Below are positions 34,892 through 44,378 of a stretch of 64,000 nt of DNA, piece by piece. The translations under genes were made by a program, and so were the position numbers. The DNA is taken from assembly GCF_000007345.1 (NCBI RefSeq), contig NC_003552.1, positions 124,001-188,000 on the forward strand, read 5' to 3'. The DNA comes from Methanosarcina acetivorans C2A. GTDB lineage: Archaea > Halobacteriota > Methanosarcinia > Methanosarcinales > Methanosarcinaceae. The notes beneath the pieces were generated by a model. The model searched no databases. It was not told where the DNA came from and worked only from the letters and a program-made list of their open reading frames with translations. Positions within the stretch are counted from its first letter, which is position 1, and each line of letters begins with the position of its first letter.

Positions 34892-36085
34892 ATGAAATAC
34901 GCCGTACTTATAGGAGACGGAATGGCGGATTATCCCATAGAGGAGCTGGGCAGCAGAACCATTCTGCAGGCAGCCCGAACCCCTGCTATGGATTCCATTG
35001 CAGCCCGCGGAAAAACAGGGCTTGCAAAAACCGTGCCTGAAGGGTTTCCCCCCGGAAGCGACGTGGCAAATATGTCCATTTTCGGATACGACCCAGCAAT
35101 CTATTACTCAGGGAGGGCTCCTCTGGAAGCTGCAAGTATGGGAGTAGCCCTTGCAGCCGATGATGTGGCTTTCAGGTGTAATCTCATAACAATCGAAAAC
35201 GGAAAGATAAAAGACTACAGTGCAGGGCATATCAGCAGTGACGAAGCCGAGATTCTGATCGATACGCTTGATTCCGAACTCAGGACTGAAAAAGTCAGGT
35301 TTTATCCTGGAATAAGTTACAGGCACCTTATTGTTGCCGGGAATGACCTGGGAGCTGAAACGGAATGTACGCCTCCGCATGATATCACAGGCGAGAGAAA
35401 AGATGATTATCTTCCCCGAGGAAAAGACGGAGAGTTTTTTTCAGGGTTAATTGAGGCGTCAACAGTCGTTCTGGAACTGCACCCTGTTAACCTGAAAAGA
35501 GTACAGGAAGGCAAAAACCCTGCCAATTCTATCTGGGTCTGGGGGCAGGGTTATGCCCCGAAGTTCAAGACTTTCCAGGAACTCTACGGTAAAAGCGGAG
35601 CTATCATCTCAGCTGTGGATTTGCTCAAGGGAATCGGAATCTATGCAGGACTGGATGTAATCGAAGTCCCCGGGGCAACCGGTTATCTTGATACCAATTA
35701 TGAAGGAAAAGCCAGTGCAGCTATCGAAGCTCTGAAGACCAGGGATCTTGTTTTTGTCCATGTGGAAGCCCCTGACGAGGCAGGGCATGAAGGAAGCCTT
35801 GAGAAAAAAATGAAAGCAATTGAAGACTTTGACAGCCGGATTGTTTCTCCCATCCTCAAGCATGCCGAAGCTTCGGATGAAACTTTTACTATCCTTGTAC
35901 TGCCTGACCACCCGACTCCGATCTCGGTAAAGACCCATACGAGGGATCCGATTCCTTTTGCAATTTACAGAACTGATGCAGCCGATCCAGATGGTGTGGA
36001 ATATTTTGATGAGGAATCGGTCAAAAATGGTTCTATGGGTCTGGTAAAAGCTTCAGACCTGATAGGAATGCTTGTAAAAGTCTAA
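34892..36085 (+). CDS. apgM: Cofactor-independent phosphoglycerate mutase, archaeal type
   Basis: A 397-residue enzyme interconverting 3- and 2-phosphoglycerate for gluconeogenesis and glycolysis. It belongs to the alkaline-phosphatase superfamily: [15 protein letters not shown], the metal/nucleophile block [46 protein letters not shown] and [13 protein letters not shown] 34892 (GGTGA upstream) is preferred to 34874 because the family begins with MKY. It is monocistronic, and its last codons and stop are repeated in tandem. Confidence 0.92.
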   Translation: MKYAVLIGDGMADYPIEELGSRTILQAARTPAMDSIAARGKTGLAKTVPEGFPPGSDVANMSIFGYDPAIYYSGRAPLEAASMGVALAADDVAFRCNLITIENGKIKDYSAGHISSDEAEILIDTLDSELRTEKVRFYPGISYRHLIVAGNDLGAETECTPPHDITGERKDDYLPRGKDGEFFSGLIEASTVVLELHPVNLKRVQEGKNPANSIWVWGQGYAPKFKTFQELYGKSGAIISAVDLLKGIGIYAGLDVIEVPGATGYLDTNYEGKASAAIEALKTRDLVFVHVEAPDEAGHEGSLEKKMKAIEDFDSRIVSPILKHAEASDETFTILVLPDHPTPISVKTHTRDPIPFAIYRTDAADPDGVEYFDEESVKNGSMGLVKASDLIGMLVKV

Positions 36086-36166
36086 GCTTGTAAAAGTCTA
36101 AGCTTGTAAAAGTCTAAGCTTGTAAAAGTCTAAGCTTGTAAAAGTCTAAGCTTGTAAAAGGCTAGA
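36071..36166. repeat. 16-bp tandem repeat including the apgM stop codon
   Basis: Five perfect units of cttgtaaaagtctaag (36071-36150) plus a sixth degenerate unit and fading copies (ctgtaacggctaa, ctgtaaaac) to about 36205. The first unit is the apgM C-terminal coding sequence with its TAA. Confidence 0.9.
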
Positions 36167-36204
36167 CCTGTAACGGCTAAATTTATAAAATGTTAAGCCT
36201 GTAA

Positions 36205-36447
36205 AACAAAACCCGTGTTCAGGTTTGTTAAAGGCCTGTCACCGGTTTTCAGCCCTGAAGTTTTTAATTTCTCCGGAAATTCCTCCCGGGTTTTCGGGGA
36301 TTTTTATTTTCATGAATTTTATTTTTAGGTTTTTTCCTTACATTTTAGTGAAATTCTCTCTCAGGAAAACATATATATCCTTTCTCAATATATTCAAAAT
36401 AGCATATCTATAGATGCATTATCTTTTTCTTAAGGGGGAATATCAAA
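36205..36447. other. Upstream region of hsp20
   Basis: About 240 bases. acatatatatcc (36369) and caatatattcaaaatagcatatctatag (36387-36414) include TATA-like tracts; GGGGGA at 36436 is the hsp20 ribosome-binding site. A direct ttttcg/ttttag alternation near 36250-36340 has no clear function. Confidence 0.4.
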
Positions 36448-36909
36448 ATGAAATGGCCTGCTAAAAGATCAGTTTCAGGACCCGCACGCTGGGATCCTTT
36501 TGAAGAGATTAGAAGAACACAGGAACGTCTAAACCAGCTGTTTGAAGACTTCATGCCGATGGAAGAATGGGGGGGCGGAAAAGTGTACACTCCTGCCATT
36601 GATATCATGGAAGAAGACGACAAGCTCGTGGTTACTACCGACCTGCCCGGAATCAACAAGGAAGATGTTGAAATCAATCTCAAAGAAGACATGCTTGAGA
36701 TCAGCGCAAAGACCGGCGAGGAAAAAGAAACTGAGGAAGAAGGTTACCTGCGCAAGGAAAGGGCATATACTCAGTTTTACCGTGCCGTCCGCCTGCCAGT
36801 AGGTGTTAAAGAGGAAGGGTCTACTGCAAAAATGGAAAATGGTGTCCTGACAATTTCTCTTCCAAAAGCTCAAATTGAAGAGCCTAAAAAGAAGATAGAA
36901 ATTGAGTGA
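36448..36909 (+). CDS. Small heat-shock protein (Hsp20/alpha-crystallin)
   Basis: A 153-residue ATP-independent chaperone that binds unfolding proteins. The alpha-crystallin domain spans about residues 47-140: VYTPAIDIMEEDDKLVVTTDLPGINKEDVEINLKEDMLEI and the C-terminal ENGVLTISLPKA (G-V-L-T-I). The N-terminus PARWDPFEEIRRTQERLNQLFEDF is the archaeal/bacterial Hsp20 type. GGGGGA precedes the ATG. A hairpin terminator follows. Plus- and minus-strand frames inside it are shadows. Confidence 0.92.
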   Translation: MKWPAKRSVSGPARWDPFEEIRRTQERLNQLFEDFMPMEEWGGGKVYTPAIDIMEEDDKLVVTTDLPGINKEDVEINLKEDMLEISAKTGEEKETEEEGYLRKERAYTQFYRAVRLPVGVKEEGSTAKMENGVLTISLPKAQIEEPKKKIEIE

Positions 36910-37226
36910 CATCTCAAGGAAAGTAGACTCTGCTATAAGATGAATAGAGGTAAGAAGAGATAGAGGGGCTGCGAAAAAACTCGCAGTCGCTTAACCCTTT
37001 TTTATTTTTCTTGCTTATGTTTTTCCAGTAAGTTTCTCATCCATCAATTTATTTCCAATTCATTTCCTGGCTTTTCAATTTGTCCTTTCAATTTACTTTT
37101 TCTTCATTTCTTGACATGAAAGTGCTCGATCTGAAAAGTACTTTCATTCAAAAGTACTTTCATTCTTTTACACCTGCATTTGAAGAATTTCATGTTTGTT
37201 TTTTCAGAAACAATTTTCTCAAAAAC
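36910..37226. other. Spacer downstream of hsp20
   Basis: Besides the terminator, it contains two copies of aaaagtactttcattc (37134-37167, preceded by gaaagtgctcg) and T-rich sequence. A 60-codon plus frame at 37080 is not supported. Confidence 0.4.
36969..37003 (+). terminator. Probable terminator of hsp20
   Basis: Stem ctgcga/tcgcag (36969-36974 with 36981-36986) with a six-base loop, then a T-run at 36998-37003. Confidence 0.55.
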
Positions 37227-37625
37227 TCATGTGTAATGCGGGAAAATATACTTAGTTTCTAAGAGTTTTTCCGCTTCTTCTCCTTCTTCATCGCGAAACT
37301 CTTTACTCTTCAGGGCTTCGGCTTTTGCAAGTTCTGGATGCTGCTTTAGAAATTCGATGGAATAATCTGTGGTTTTCCTGGCTGATGTTTTGAAGGTTTC
37401 ATCGATTTCTTCCCTGCTGAACTGCCCGTGGTAAAGAAGAAGCTGGGTTACCTTTTCCCTGGTTGCCTGAGGCTCGTTTTCATAGTTCAGGGAATAGTAC
37501 AACTTGCTTGCAATAATTCTTAAGGCTCGAGCTTTCCCACGGTGACTGTCTTTATACTCAAACGGGCTTTTTTCTTTGATTTTCTCTATGATTTCACTCA
37601 GGTCGTACTGGCTGATACTTAACAC
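37227..37625 (-). CDS. Hypothetical helical protein
   Basis: A 132-residue charged, helix-rich protein: QYDLSEIIEKIKEKSPFEYKD, HRGKARALRIIASKLYYSLN, REKVTQLLLYHGQFSREEIDETFKTSARKTT, then an acidic tail (EFRDEEGEEAEKLLETK). No signal peptide, membrane segment or known motif is seen. I do not recognise the family. It stands alone on the minus strand with a probable ribosome-binding site AAGGGGT just before the ATG. Confidence 0.65.
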   Translation of the reverse strand: MLSISQYDLSEIIEKIKEKSPFEYKDSHRGKARALRIIASKLYYSLNYENEPQATREKVTQLLLYHGQFSREEIDETFKTSARKTTDYSIEFLKQHPELAKAEALKSKEFRDEEGEEAEKLLETKYIFPHYT

Positions 37626-38128
37626 CCCTTAAGAAATTGGTCTACAACCTAGATAAAAATTCTTAATTATGCCTTCAAAAAGAAGCCTATATTAGAATGG
37701 GGAAGATTAAAAATTAATTAATACAAGCAAAAATGGTCGGAAAACAAGGTATTGAAAACCAAAATAACTGAAAATCTCAAAATAACCGGAAAATAGAGTG
37801 AAAAGTGCGGCATCAGGAAATTGTTCTCATCATCTTTTGCTCAGCTGGGGTAACTCTCATCATCGCCGCAAAATCCTGTATATCGGTGGTCTTATTTATG
37901 GTTACTGCCTTTACTGCTGTAAATTATTCCATTATGGGGCTGTTTCCCTAACTCAACGGAAAAGTTTCCCTAACTCAACGGAAAAGTTTCCCTAACTCAA
38001 TGAAAAAGATCTTATTGCCATAGCAAATTTACCATTCCATACCATAATATCTAACATCCTATAACATCTACCATTCCATATTTTGTTGCCCTATATCTTA
38101 TAAAATTTAACATTTTTGAGGAAGCCTC
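37626..38128. other. Spacer between the helical protein and cofE
   Basis: About 500 bases. It holds a 22-bp tandem repeat at 37943-38008 and, near 38091-38105, a TATA box for cofE (cttataaaattt) about 25-30 bases before the start. A 65-codon GTG-initiated frame at 37798 is histidine- and cysteine-rich but without support. Confidence 0.4.
37943..38008. repeat. 22-bp tandem repeat, three units
   Basis: Two perfect copies of tttccctaactcaacggaaaag and a third with two changes. It follows ggggctg; a similar gggctgtttccc string occurs at 56992 inside the decayed wecB, so it may derive from an insertion-sequence end. Confidence 0.8.
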
Positions 38129-38893
38129 TTGAAATTTGAAGCAATTGCCGTAGAAAAGATCCCCCTGATACGGAAAGGGGACGACCTGCCCTACATCATC
38201 TGTGAGAGGATTGAACTTCAAGACAGAGACATCATTGTTATTGCCTCGACCATTGTTGCAAAAGCCGAAGGGGAAACTTTCAGGCTCGAAGACATCACCC
38301 CCGGGGAGGAAGCACTCGCGATTGCGTCCCGTACAGGGAAAGATGCCCGCTTTATCCAGGCTGTCCTTTCCAGGAGCAGGGAAGTCTTTGTTGAGGCGCC
38401 TTTTATGCTTGTTACAACACTTGCAGGGCATACCTGTGTAAATGCAGGGGTTGACGAATCCAATATTGAGCATGGGTTTTTGCTCTACCCTCCTAAAAAT
38501 CCGGACTCCAGTGCCTCAAAACTTGGAGAGCGGCTTGAAAGCATTAGCGGGAAAAAGTTAAGTGTTATTATTACGGACACAAACGGAAGAGCTTTCAAAA
38601 TCGGACAGACCGGAGTAGCCATAGGGATTTACAAAATAAAGCCCATAAAACGCTGGATAGGGGAAAAGGATCTTTTCGACAAAGTCCTGGAGATTACGGA
38701 AGAAGCAGTTGCCGATGAGCTTGCAGGGGCTGCCAACCTTTTGATGGGAGAAGGGGCAGGAGGAATCCCGGTAGCGGTCATTCGCGGGCTTGATTACTAC
38801 TGTGAAGAAGAAATATCCATGAGTGAGAATTACCGCCCTGAAGATATGGATGTTATCAAAAAAGGGCTTCGATGCTTGCAGAAAAAGAATTGA
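38129..38893 (+). CDS. cofE: Coenzyme F420-0:L-glutamate ligase
   Basis: A 254-residue GTP-dependent ligase that adds glutamates to F420-0, needed for the methanogen hydride carrier F420. Blocks: IPLIRKGDDLPYII, IVIASTIVAKAEG, VETPFM-type VEAPFMLVTTLAGHTCVNAGVDESNIE, and VIITDTNGRAFKIGQTGVAIG. It starts at TTG 38129 with GAGG upstream and a TATA box at near-leaderless distance. The 3' end of the gene is duplicated at 39603-39720 (see findings). Confidence 0.92.
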   Translation: MKFEAIAVEKIPLIRKGDDLPYIICERIELQDRDIIVIASTIVAKAEGETFRLEDITPGEEALAIASRTGKDARFIQAVLSRSREVFVEAPFMLVTTLAGHTCVNAGVDESNIEHGFLLYPPKNPDSSASKLGERLESISGKKLSVIITDTNGRAFKIGQTGVAIGIYKIKPIKRWIGEKDLFDKVLEITEEAVADELAGAANLLMGEGAGGIPVAVIRGLDYYCEEEISMSENYRPEDMDVIKKGLRCLQKKN

Positions 38894-39005
38894 AATAAAG
38901 AGCCTCTCTGATGTCCTTTAATATACGAGTTATTTGGGGAGTCTGGAGTCTATTAATTCTGGTTTTTGGTTGTACGGATAAATTTCCAGTCCACATCCCC
39001 TTTTA

Positions 39006-39458
39006 TCATTTTAAGGGAAAACATTCGACTTCCACGCCAGCACTCCTGAAAAACTCAAGGGAATCAGTGTCAGGATCAGGTGTTGAGTATACAACCTTTT
39101 TAATATTTGAGTTTATGATCATCTTTGCGCACAGGGTACAGGGCTGTTGTGTACAGTAAATGGTTGCTCCTGCAATGCTGACTCCATGGATTGCAGCCTG
39201 AATAATGGCATTCTGTTCCGCATGCACTGCCCGGCATTTTTCTTTCTGCGTGCCTGAAATGATCTTTTCAAGGTCCCTGATACACTCTATCTCAAGGCAG
39301 TGTTCCAGACCGCTTGGAGCTCCGTTATATCCGGTTGAGAGAATACGTTTATCCCGCATAATCACTGCCCCGACGTTACTCCGGAGGCAGGTCGCCCTTC
39401 TGGCTACGGCAAAGGCAATTTCCAGGAAATATTCGTCAAGAGAAAGTCTTTCTGTCAT
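39006..39458 (-). CDS. dCMP deaminase-family protein, copy 1
   Basis: A 150-residue zinc deaminase. [15 protein letters not shown] supplies the H-A-E zinc/proton-shuttle site and QQPCTLCAKMII the P-C-x2-C zinc ligands; [12 protein letters not shown] and ATCLRSNVGAVI are typical of deoxycytidylate deaminases. Expected reaction: dCMP to dUMP for dTMP supply. An almost identical second copy lies at 39825, in the same orientation. It converges with cofE. Confidence 0.88.
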   Translation of the reverse strand: MTERLSLDEYFLEIAFAVARRATCLRSNVGAVIMRDKRILSTGYNGAPSGLEHCLEIECIRDLEKIISGTQKEKCRAVHAEQNAIIQAAIHGVSIAGATIYCTQQPCTLCAKMIINSNIKKVVYSTPDPDTDSLEFFRSAGVEVECFPLK

Positions 39459-39544
39459 TATTTTTTATAAAGAGTAGCTGGTATATAGTTATAGTGTTAG
39501 AACTTGTGCCGTTTCTGGCAATTAATTTCAAATTCTTTCGGAAT

Positions 39545-39600
39545 TGACCTAATTTTCAGATAATTTCGTGAAAAACACAAGAGTCGCCAGTTTCTGGTAA
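39545..39600 (+). pseudogene. Fossil of the secF 5' end
   Basis: The string ttttcagataatttcgtgaaaaacacaagagtcgccagtttctggtaa... matches secF bases 40688-40740 (ttttagataatttcgtgaaaaatcacgataatcgccagttgctgg) with a few changes. It is joined at about 39600 to a cofE 3' fragment. Confidence 0.8.
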
Positions 39601-39602
39601 AT

Positions 39603-39720
39603 GGCTATTCGCGGGCTTGATTACTACTGTGAAGAAGGCACGTCCATGAGTGAGAATTGCCGCCCTGAAGATATGGATGTTATCAAAAAATGGCTTCGAT
39701 GCCTGCAGAAAAAGAATTGA
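39603..39720 (+). pseudogene. Fossil of the cofE 3' end
   Basis: Repeats the last 39 codons of cofE (ATTCGCGGGCTTGATTACTA through AAAAAGAATTGA) with a handful of substitutions and still in frame to the stop. An ATG at 39601 happens to open it. The similarity continues through the downstream region (aataaagagcctctctgac). Confidence 0.85.
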
Positions 39721-39824
39721 AATAAAGAGCCTCTCTGACGCCTTTTAATAAACGATTTATTCAAAGAGTCTGTTAATCCCTGTTTTAGAGTTTGCGGGTA
39801 ATTCTTTCTACCATTCCTGTTTTC

Positions 39825-40277
39825 TCATTCTAAGGGAAGGCATTCTACTTCCACCCCGGCACTCCTGAAGAAATCCAGGGAATCAGTGTCAGGATAAGGT
39901 GTTGAGTATACTACCCTTTTGATATTTGAGTTTATGATCATTTTTGCACACAGGATACAGGGCTGGTGGGTACAGTAAATGGTTGCTCCGGAAATGCTGA
40001 CCCCGTGGATTGCAGCCTGGATAATGGCATTCTGTTCCGCATGCACTGCCCGACATTTTTCATGCCGCGTGCCGGAAGGGATCTTTTCAAGTTCCCTGAT
40101 ACATCCTATATCAAGGCAGTGTTCCAGGCCGCTTGGCGCACCGTTATATCCGGTTGAAAGAATACGTTTATCCCGAACGATCACTGCCCCAACATTGTTA
40201 CGGAGGCAGGTCGCCCTTTTGGCTACAACGAAGGCGATTTCCAGGAAGTACTCGTCAAGGGAAGGTCTTTCTGTCAT
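39825..40277 (-). CDS. dCMP deaminase-family protein, copy 2
   Basis: A 150-residue paralogue of 39006-39458, differing at about 20 positions by eye. [11 protein letters not shown] and [12 protein letters not shown] keep all zinc ligands and the catalytic glutamate. It results from the tandem duplication of the cofE-3'/deaminase/secF-5' block. Both copies look functional, so one may have specialised or be redundant. Confidence 0.88.
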   Translation of the reverse strand: MTERPSLDEYFLEIAFVVAKRATCLRNNVGAVIVRDKRILSTGYNGAPSGLEHCLDIGCIRELEKIPSGTRHEKCRAVHAEQNAIIQAAIHGVSISGATIYCTHQPCILCAKMIINSNIKRVVYSTPYPDTDSLDFFRSAGVEVECLPLE

Positions 40278-40670
40278 TATTTTTAATGAACAGTAACTGG
40301 TATATATAGTTGTAACGTTAAAACTTGTGTCACTTTTGACAATAAATTTTAAATGAAATGAATTAACGCTATATAGAAAAAGAATCGTTTTTCGAGGAAT
40401 AATTAATATAATCTATGGTGTATAGAACTGAAATGAAGTGACTTATTTATACTATGTGGAATGTGGAATATTTTTCCCGGGACCAGAGTTCGAAAAGGGC
40501 TGATAATTTCAAGTTACCAGGTACGTTCCGGACGATAATTCTGGATGGTTCTGGCCTGTAAATCAGGACATTTCCGTGTTATGAATTTGGACGTTTTCTG
40601 GATTGTAATCCGGAAAAATAAGCTCGGATAAATTCTAAAAAATATATGCATTCATCCGGAGTATTTAATT
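40278..40670. other. Upstream region of secF
   Basis: About 390 bases without a gene. The first 90 bases match the equivalent spacer after deaminase copy 1 (ctggtatata...agttgtaacgtta versus ctggtatatagttatagtgtta). Beyond 40360 the copy-1 counterpart is deleted. Ggatgg/ggacg fragments near 40530-40600 are loosely repeated. Confidence 0.45.
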
Positions 40671-41576
40671 ATGGCAACAGGTTTGACCGTATTTTTAGAT
40701 AATTTCGTGAAAAATCACGATAATCGCCAGTTGCTGGCAATCCCCCTTGCAGTACTTGCAGTTTCCTTAGCCGTACTGCTGGTTTCTTTTGCAAGCAGCG
40801 GGTCGCCGGTAACCCTGGGAATGGAGTTCCAGGGCGGTACCCAGATTTCGGTAGAGACAACCGATTCCCCCGCTGTGCTTGAAGAAATGTACTCCTCTTA
40901 TCCCATCAAAGATGCCCGGCAGGCCGGAAGCAGGGTTATCATGCAGTTTGGGATTATGGACAATGAAGAACAGCGTCAACTTGAAGACGATGTGATGGGC
41001 CGTTATTCTAACGTAGAAATCAAACAGATAGGGCCCGTTTACGGCCAGGAACTGCAGGTTCAGGCTCTTCGGGCTGTTCTTATATCATTTATAGGAATGT
41101 CCATTGTAGTTTTCCTTATTTTCCGGAGCATTATACCTTCTTTTGCAGTGGTACTTTCTGCCTTTTCGGACATTATGATTGCTGCTGCTTTCATGCGGAT
41201 TGTAGGGATCGAACTTTCCCTTGGAACAGTTGCAGCTCTGCTTATGCTCATTGGTTATTCGGTAGACAGTGACATTTTGCTGACAAACAGAGTGCTCAAA
41301 CGCAGGGGCACGGTGATGGAAAAGATTTCAAGGGCAATGCAGACGGGGATTACCATGACCACAACAACCCTTGCAGCCCTTGTGGTTATGTATGTAGTTT
41401 CAACTTTCCCTTACCTGGTAATTCCTTCGTTCACACAGATTACCCTGCTTTCGCAGATTTCAAGTGTGCTGCTCGTGGGGCTTCTTGCCGATATTATGAA
41501 TACCTGGCTTCTTAACACCGGGATTCTGCGGTGGTATGTGACAAAACCCGAATTCAGAGGGAGGTATAACAGATGA
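40671..41576 (+). CDS. secF: Protein translocase subunit SecF
   Basis: A 301-residue archaeal SecF with six membrane segments. MEFQGGTQISVETTDSP marks the first periplasmic-type domain boundary, with FLIFRSIIPSFAVVLSAFSDIMIA and LGTVAALLMLIGYSVDSDILLTNRV giving the conserved transmembrane block. SecDF uses ion gradients to pull exported proteins. The gene order secF-secD and the 4-base ATGA overlap with secD are typical of archaea. Confidence 0.92.
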   Translation: MATGLTVFLDNFVKNHDNRQLLAIPLAVLAVSLAVLLVSFASSGSPVTLGMEFQGGTQISVETTDSPAVLEEMYSSYPIKDARQAGSRVIMQFGIMDNEEQRQLEDDVMGRYSNVEIKQIGPVYGQELQVQALRAVLISFIGMSIVVFLIFRSIIPSFAVVLSAFSDIMIAAAFMRIVGIELSLGTVAALLMLIGYSVDSDILLTNRVLKRRGTVMEKISRAMQTGITMTTTTLAALVVMYVVSTFPYLVIPSFTQITLLSQISSVLLVGLLADIMNTWLLNTGILRWYVTKPEFRGRYNR

Positions 41577-43285
41577 GAGATAAAAAAAGCCTCTTTAAAA
41601 ATGTAAGGGTTATCATCTTCATACTTGCCCTGCTTGCTTCTGTTCTGCTTATCCATCCGGGTTATAATTCTGAAGAAGGGCTGAACACTAATCTGAATTA
41701 CGGACTTGACCTTGAAGGTGGTTCCTGGCTTCAGATCAAATTGCAGGGAGCTCTTGTCCAGGTAGATGCGGATCCTGAAATGATAGTCAGTCAACTGGTG
41801 GAACCTGTAATCGGCGCCCCTATCCAGGTCACGGACAGCAACCTTGAAGTCAGTGGGGTGAGTTCATCTGACAGTTACCTCACGTTCACAACATCCGCTA
41901 CGGTCAGTGCATCCCAGCTTGAGCTTCTGAACCTTGGCAGTGTAAGCGTTGATAAGCTTAGCCAGGGCACGACCCAGGTAACTCTTACTACCAGCAAGGA
42001 AACCCTGATTCAGGCTTACCTCGCACAGGCCTTTGATGCGGAAGTGCTTCCCATCGATACCGAAGACGGTACTGTTTATGAAATCAGGGCTGAAGCCTCA
42101 GAAGAAGAGATTGAAGCCCTTATGGAAAAAGTCGGAGGGACAATCCTCAAGAATGAAGACGGGACCTCGACTTATAAAGAAGGGGTCAGCACCGATACAA
42201 GGGATCTTACCAGGGATATCTTAAACGACAAACTTAACTCCCTTGGTCTGAAGGATATTCCTGTCAGGACTGTCGGAGAGGACTATATCCTCATCGATTT
42301 TGCGGGGATCGACCTTGCAACGGCAAAGGATATTGCCGAAAAGCCCGGAAAATTCGAGATCCGCATACAGACTACTGGAAATGAGACCCAGCATGTCCTT
42401 TACGGTGACTCTATTGTAAGTGTGGGGATTCCGAGTTACCACGATAACCAGTGGCATACTCCTTTTACCCTGGATGAAGAAGGAGCCCGAGCTCTCCAGA
42501 AAGTTGCAATTGATACGGGAGCTACGGACTATCCCGAAAGCCACTACCTGAACATGTATCTGGATGAAGAGGAGATCTATGGGGCTCCCCTCAGTTACTC
42601 TGCAGCATCCAGACTGAAAGAAACTCCCATCTATTCCTGGGAGGCTTCCACAGGCACGGACGAGGCAGCAAAGACCGAAGCCGAAACACTCCAGATTCAC
42701 CTCAGGGCAGGGGCTCTACCTGTAAATGTGGTGCTTGTAGGTTCAGGGCACGTTGATCCAACCCTTGGAGAACAGTTCAAAACCGAAGCGGTCATGGCAG
42801 GTTTGCTCTCTCTGATCGCAGTCGCTGCCGTTGTTTTCCGCAGGTACAGGAGATCTGAAATCCTGGTGCCAATGGTCGGGACTTCCGTCAGTGAAGTCAT
42901 TATGATCCTGGGAGTTGCAGCAGCTATCGGCTGGCAGCTTGACCTTGCAGCAATTGCAGGTATAATTGCCGCGATCGGGACAGGTATTGACCATCTTGTA
43001 ATCATCACGGACGAGGTGCTTTACGAAGGTAGACTCCCGCCAACAAAGGTCTTCGTTTCCAGAATTGGAAAGGCCTTTGCAATCATTTTCGGGGCAGCCG
43101 CCACAACGATAATTGCCATGTCTCCCCTGGTAGTCATGGGTTTCGGAGCCCTGAAGGGATTTGCCATCACCACTATCATTGGTGTTTTCATCGGTGTGGT
43201 TATCGCAAGGCCTGTTTACGGTGTGGTAATCAAGGAACTGCTTGAGGTAGACGGAAACGGCTCCCAGGAAAGTACGGCTGACTGA
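41573..43285 (+). CDS. secD: Protein translocase subunit SecD
   Basis: A 570-residue partner of SecF. The first transmembrane segment (VRVIIFILALLASVLLIHPG) is followed by LNYGLDLEGGSWLQIKLQG, the conserved D1 motif, a large extracytoplasmic region and a C-terminal five-helix block beginning FKTEAVMAGLLSLIAVAAVV with IGTGIDHLVIITDEVL (the D4-type motif). Translation is coupled to secF. The frames in other registers are shadows. Confidence 0.92.
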   Translation: MRDKKSLFKNVRVIIFILALLASVLLIHPGYNSEEGLNTNLNYGLDLEGGSWLQIKLQGALVQVDADPEMIVSQLVEPVIGAPIQVTDSNLEVSGVSSSDSYLTFTTSATVSASQLELLNLGSVSVDKLSQGTTQVTLTTSKETLIQAYLAQAFDAEVLPIDTEDGTVYEIRAEASEEEIEALMEKVGGTILKNEDGTSTYKEGVSTDTRDLTRDILNDKLNSLGLKDIPVRTVGEDYILIDFAGIDLATAKDIAEKPGKFEIRIQTTGNETQHVLYGDSIVSVGIPSYHDNQWHTPFTLDEEGARALQKVAIDTGATDYPESHYLNMYLDEEEIYGAPLSYSAASRLKETPIYSWEASTGTDEAAKTEAETLQIHLRAGALPVNVVLVGSGHVDPTLGEQFKTEAVMAGLLSLIAVAAVVFRRYRRSEILVPMVGTSVSEVIMILGVAAAIGWQLDLAAIAGIIAAIGTGIDHLVIITDEVLYEGRLPPTKVFVSRIGKAFAIIFGAAATTIIAMSPLVVMGFGALKGFAITTIIGVFIGVVIARPVYGVVIKELLEVDGNGSQESTAD

Positions 43286-43352
43286 GTACCCGAAAAGATA
43301 AAAAATCCCTGAACGAACTGAGTATTCAAAACTGAAAAACAAGGTGGAATCA

Positions 43353-44378
43353 ATGCAGGATCTCTGGACTCTAAAATACAGGGCAGAAACCCTTGAAGGA
43401 ATGCTTGGAAACGAACATGCCGTAAGAACGCTTTCCGAACTGTTGCAGTCCGGGACCCTGCCTCACCTTATTTTTTACGGGCCTGAAAACTCGGGAAAAA
43501 CAACAGCTTCTCTTGCCCTTGCCCGGGAGCTCTACGGAGAGACCTGGAAAAACAACTTTGTATATTTCAATGCCTCGGACTTTTTCGACCAGGGAAAACG
43601 TTATCTTGTACGGGATAAACGTTTTGTCCGCATTCTGGGTACGGATGATCCGAAAAAAATCTACAAGAGCGTAATAGATATTTTTAAGGAAGTCGTTAAC
43701 GAATATGCAGGAATGGCTTCCATTGATGCTGATTACAAGATAATTTATATCGATAATGCCGAATCCCTGAGTTCGGATGCACAGCACGCTCTCAGGCGGA
43801 TCATGGAAAAATACAGTTCAACCTGCAGGTTTATTCTTTCTACAACAAGACCTTCGAAACTCATTTCCCCCCTCCGTTCAAGGGGGCTTCAGGTTTTCTT
43901 TGCCTATGTTCCGGATTCTCTTCTGAAAACCCATCTTGAGAGGATCGCCCTTGCAGAAAAACTGAAACTTTCCGATGGTGCACTTGATGCGGTTCTTTAT
44001 CTGGCTAAAGGGAATGTTGCAAGAGCTGTCCAAACTCTCCAGCTTGCTGCGCTCAGGTCAGAAGGTGCTGAAATTACGGAAGAAATCGTCTATGAAGCTA
44101 CTATGAAAGGCAGGGACGAGACTATCGATGAACTGCTTGAAGCGGCTCTTGCAGGAGACTTCGCAAGAGGGCGCCAGCTCATAGATGGAATGATTATTGA
44201 AAAAGGGCTTTCTGGGACCGATATCTTTGAAGGACTTTCCGAAGCTCTTATAGACTCAGGAGAAACCGATGCTGATATTGCACGCCTTATTGTCAGTATC
44301 TCTGAAGCCGATGCCAGGCTTACGGATGCTACCAGTGAGAGAATCCAGCTCGAAAAATTGATTTCCACATTCTCCTGA
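43353..44378 (+). CDS. Replication factor C small-subunit paralogue (RfcB-like)
   Basis: A 341-residue AAA+ clamp-loader subunit that helps load PCNA. Walker A is GPENSGKTTAS near residue 43; the Walker B equivalent reads IIYIDNAESLS, so the usual D-E-A-D is D-N-A-E, and the SRC sensor motif becomes LRSRGLQVF. Methanosarcina species carry two different small subunits; this degenerate one corresponds to the second, RfcB-type subunit. ATG 43353 with AAGGTGG upstream is preferred to the GTG at 43344. The gene follows secD by 67 bases. Confidence 0.85.
   Translation: MQDLWTLKYRAETLEGMLGNEHAVRTLSELLQSGTLPHLIFYGPENSGKTTASLALARELYGETWKNNFVYFNASDFFDQGKRYLVRDKRFVRILGTDDPKKIYKSVIDIFKEVVNEYAGMASIDADYKIIYIDNAESLSSDAQHALRRIMEKYSSTCRFILSTTRPSKLISPLRSRGLQVFFAYVPDSLLKTHLERIALAEKLKLSDGALDAVLYLAKGNVARAVQTLQLAALRSEGAEITEEIVYEATMKGRDETIDELLEAALAGDFARGRQLIDGMIIEKGLSGTDIFEGLSEALIDSGETDADIARLIVSISEADARLTDATSERIQLEKLISTFS

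Noticed and set aside
34611-34892. 93-codon minus ORF upstream of apgM
   Set aside because: It covers the apgM promoter and start and shows no family features.
37798-37995. 65-codon histidine/cysteine-rich ORF
   Set aside because: Its GTG start has no good ribosome-binding site and it runs into a 22-bp repeat.
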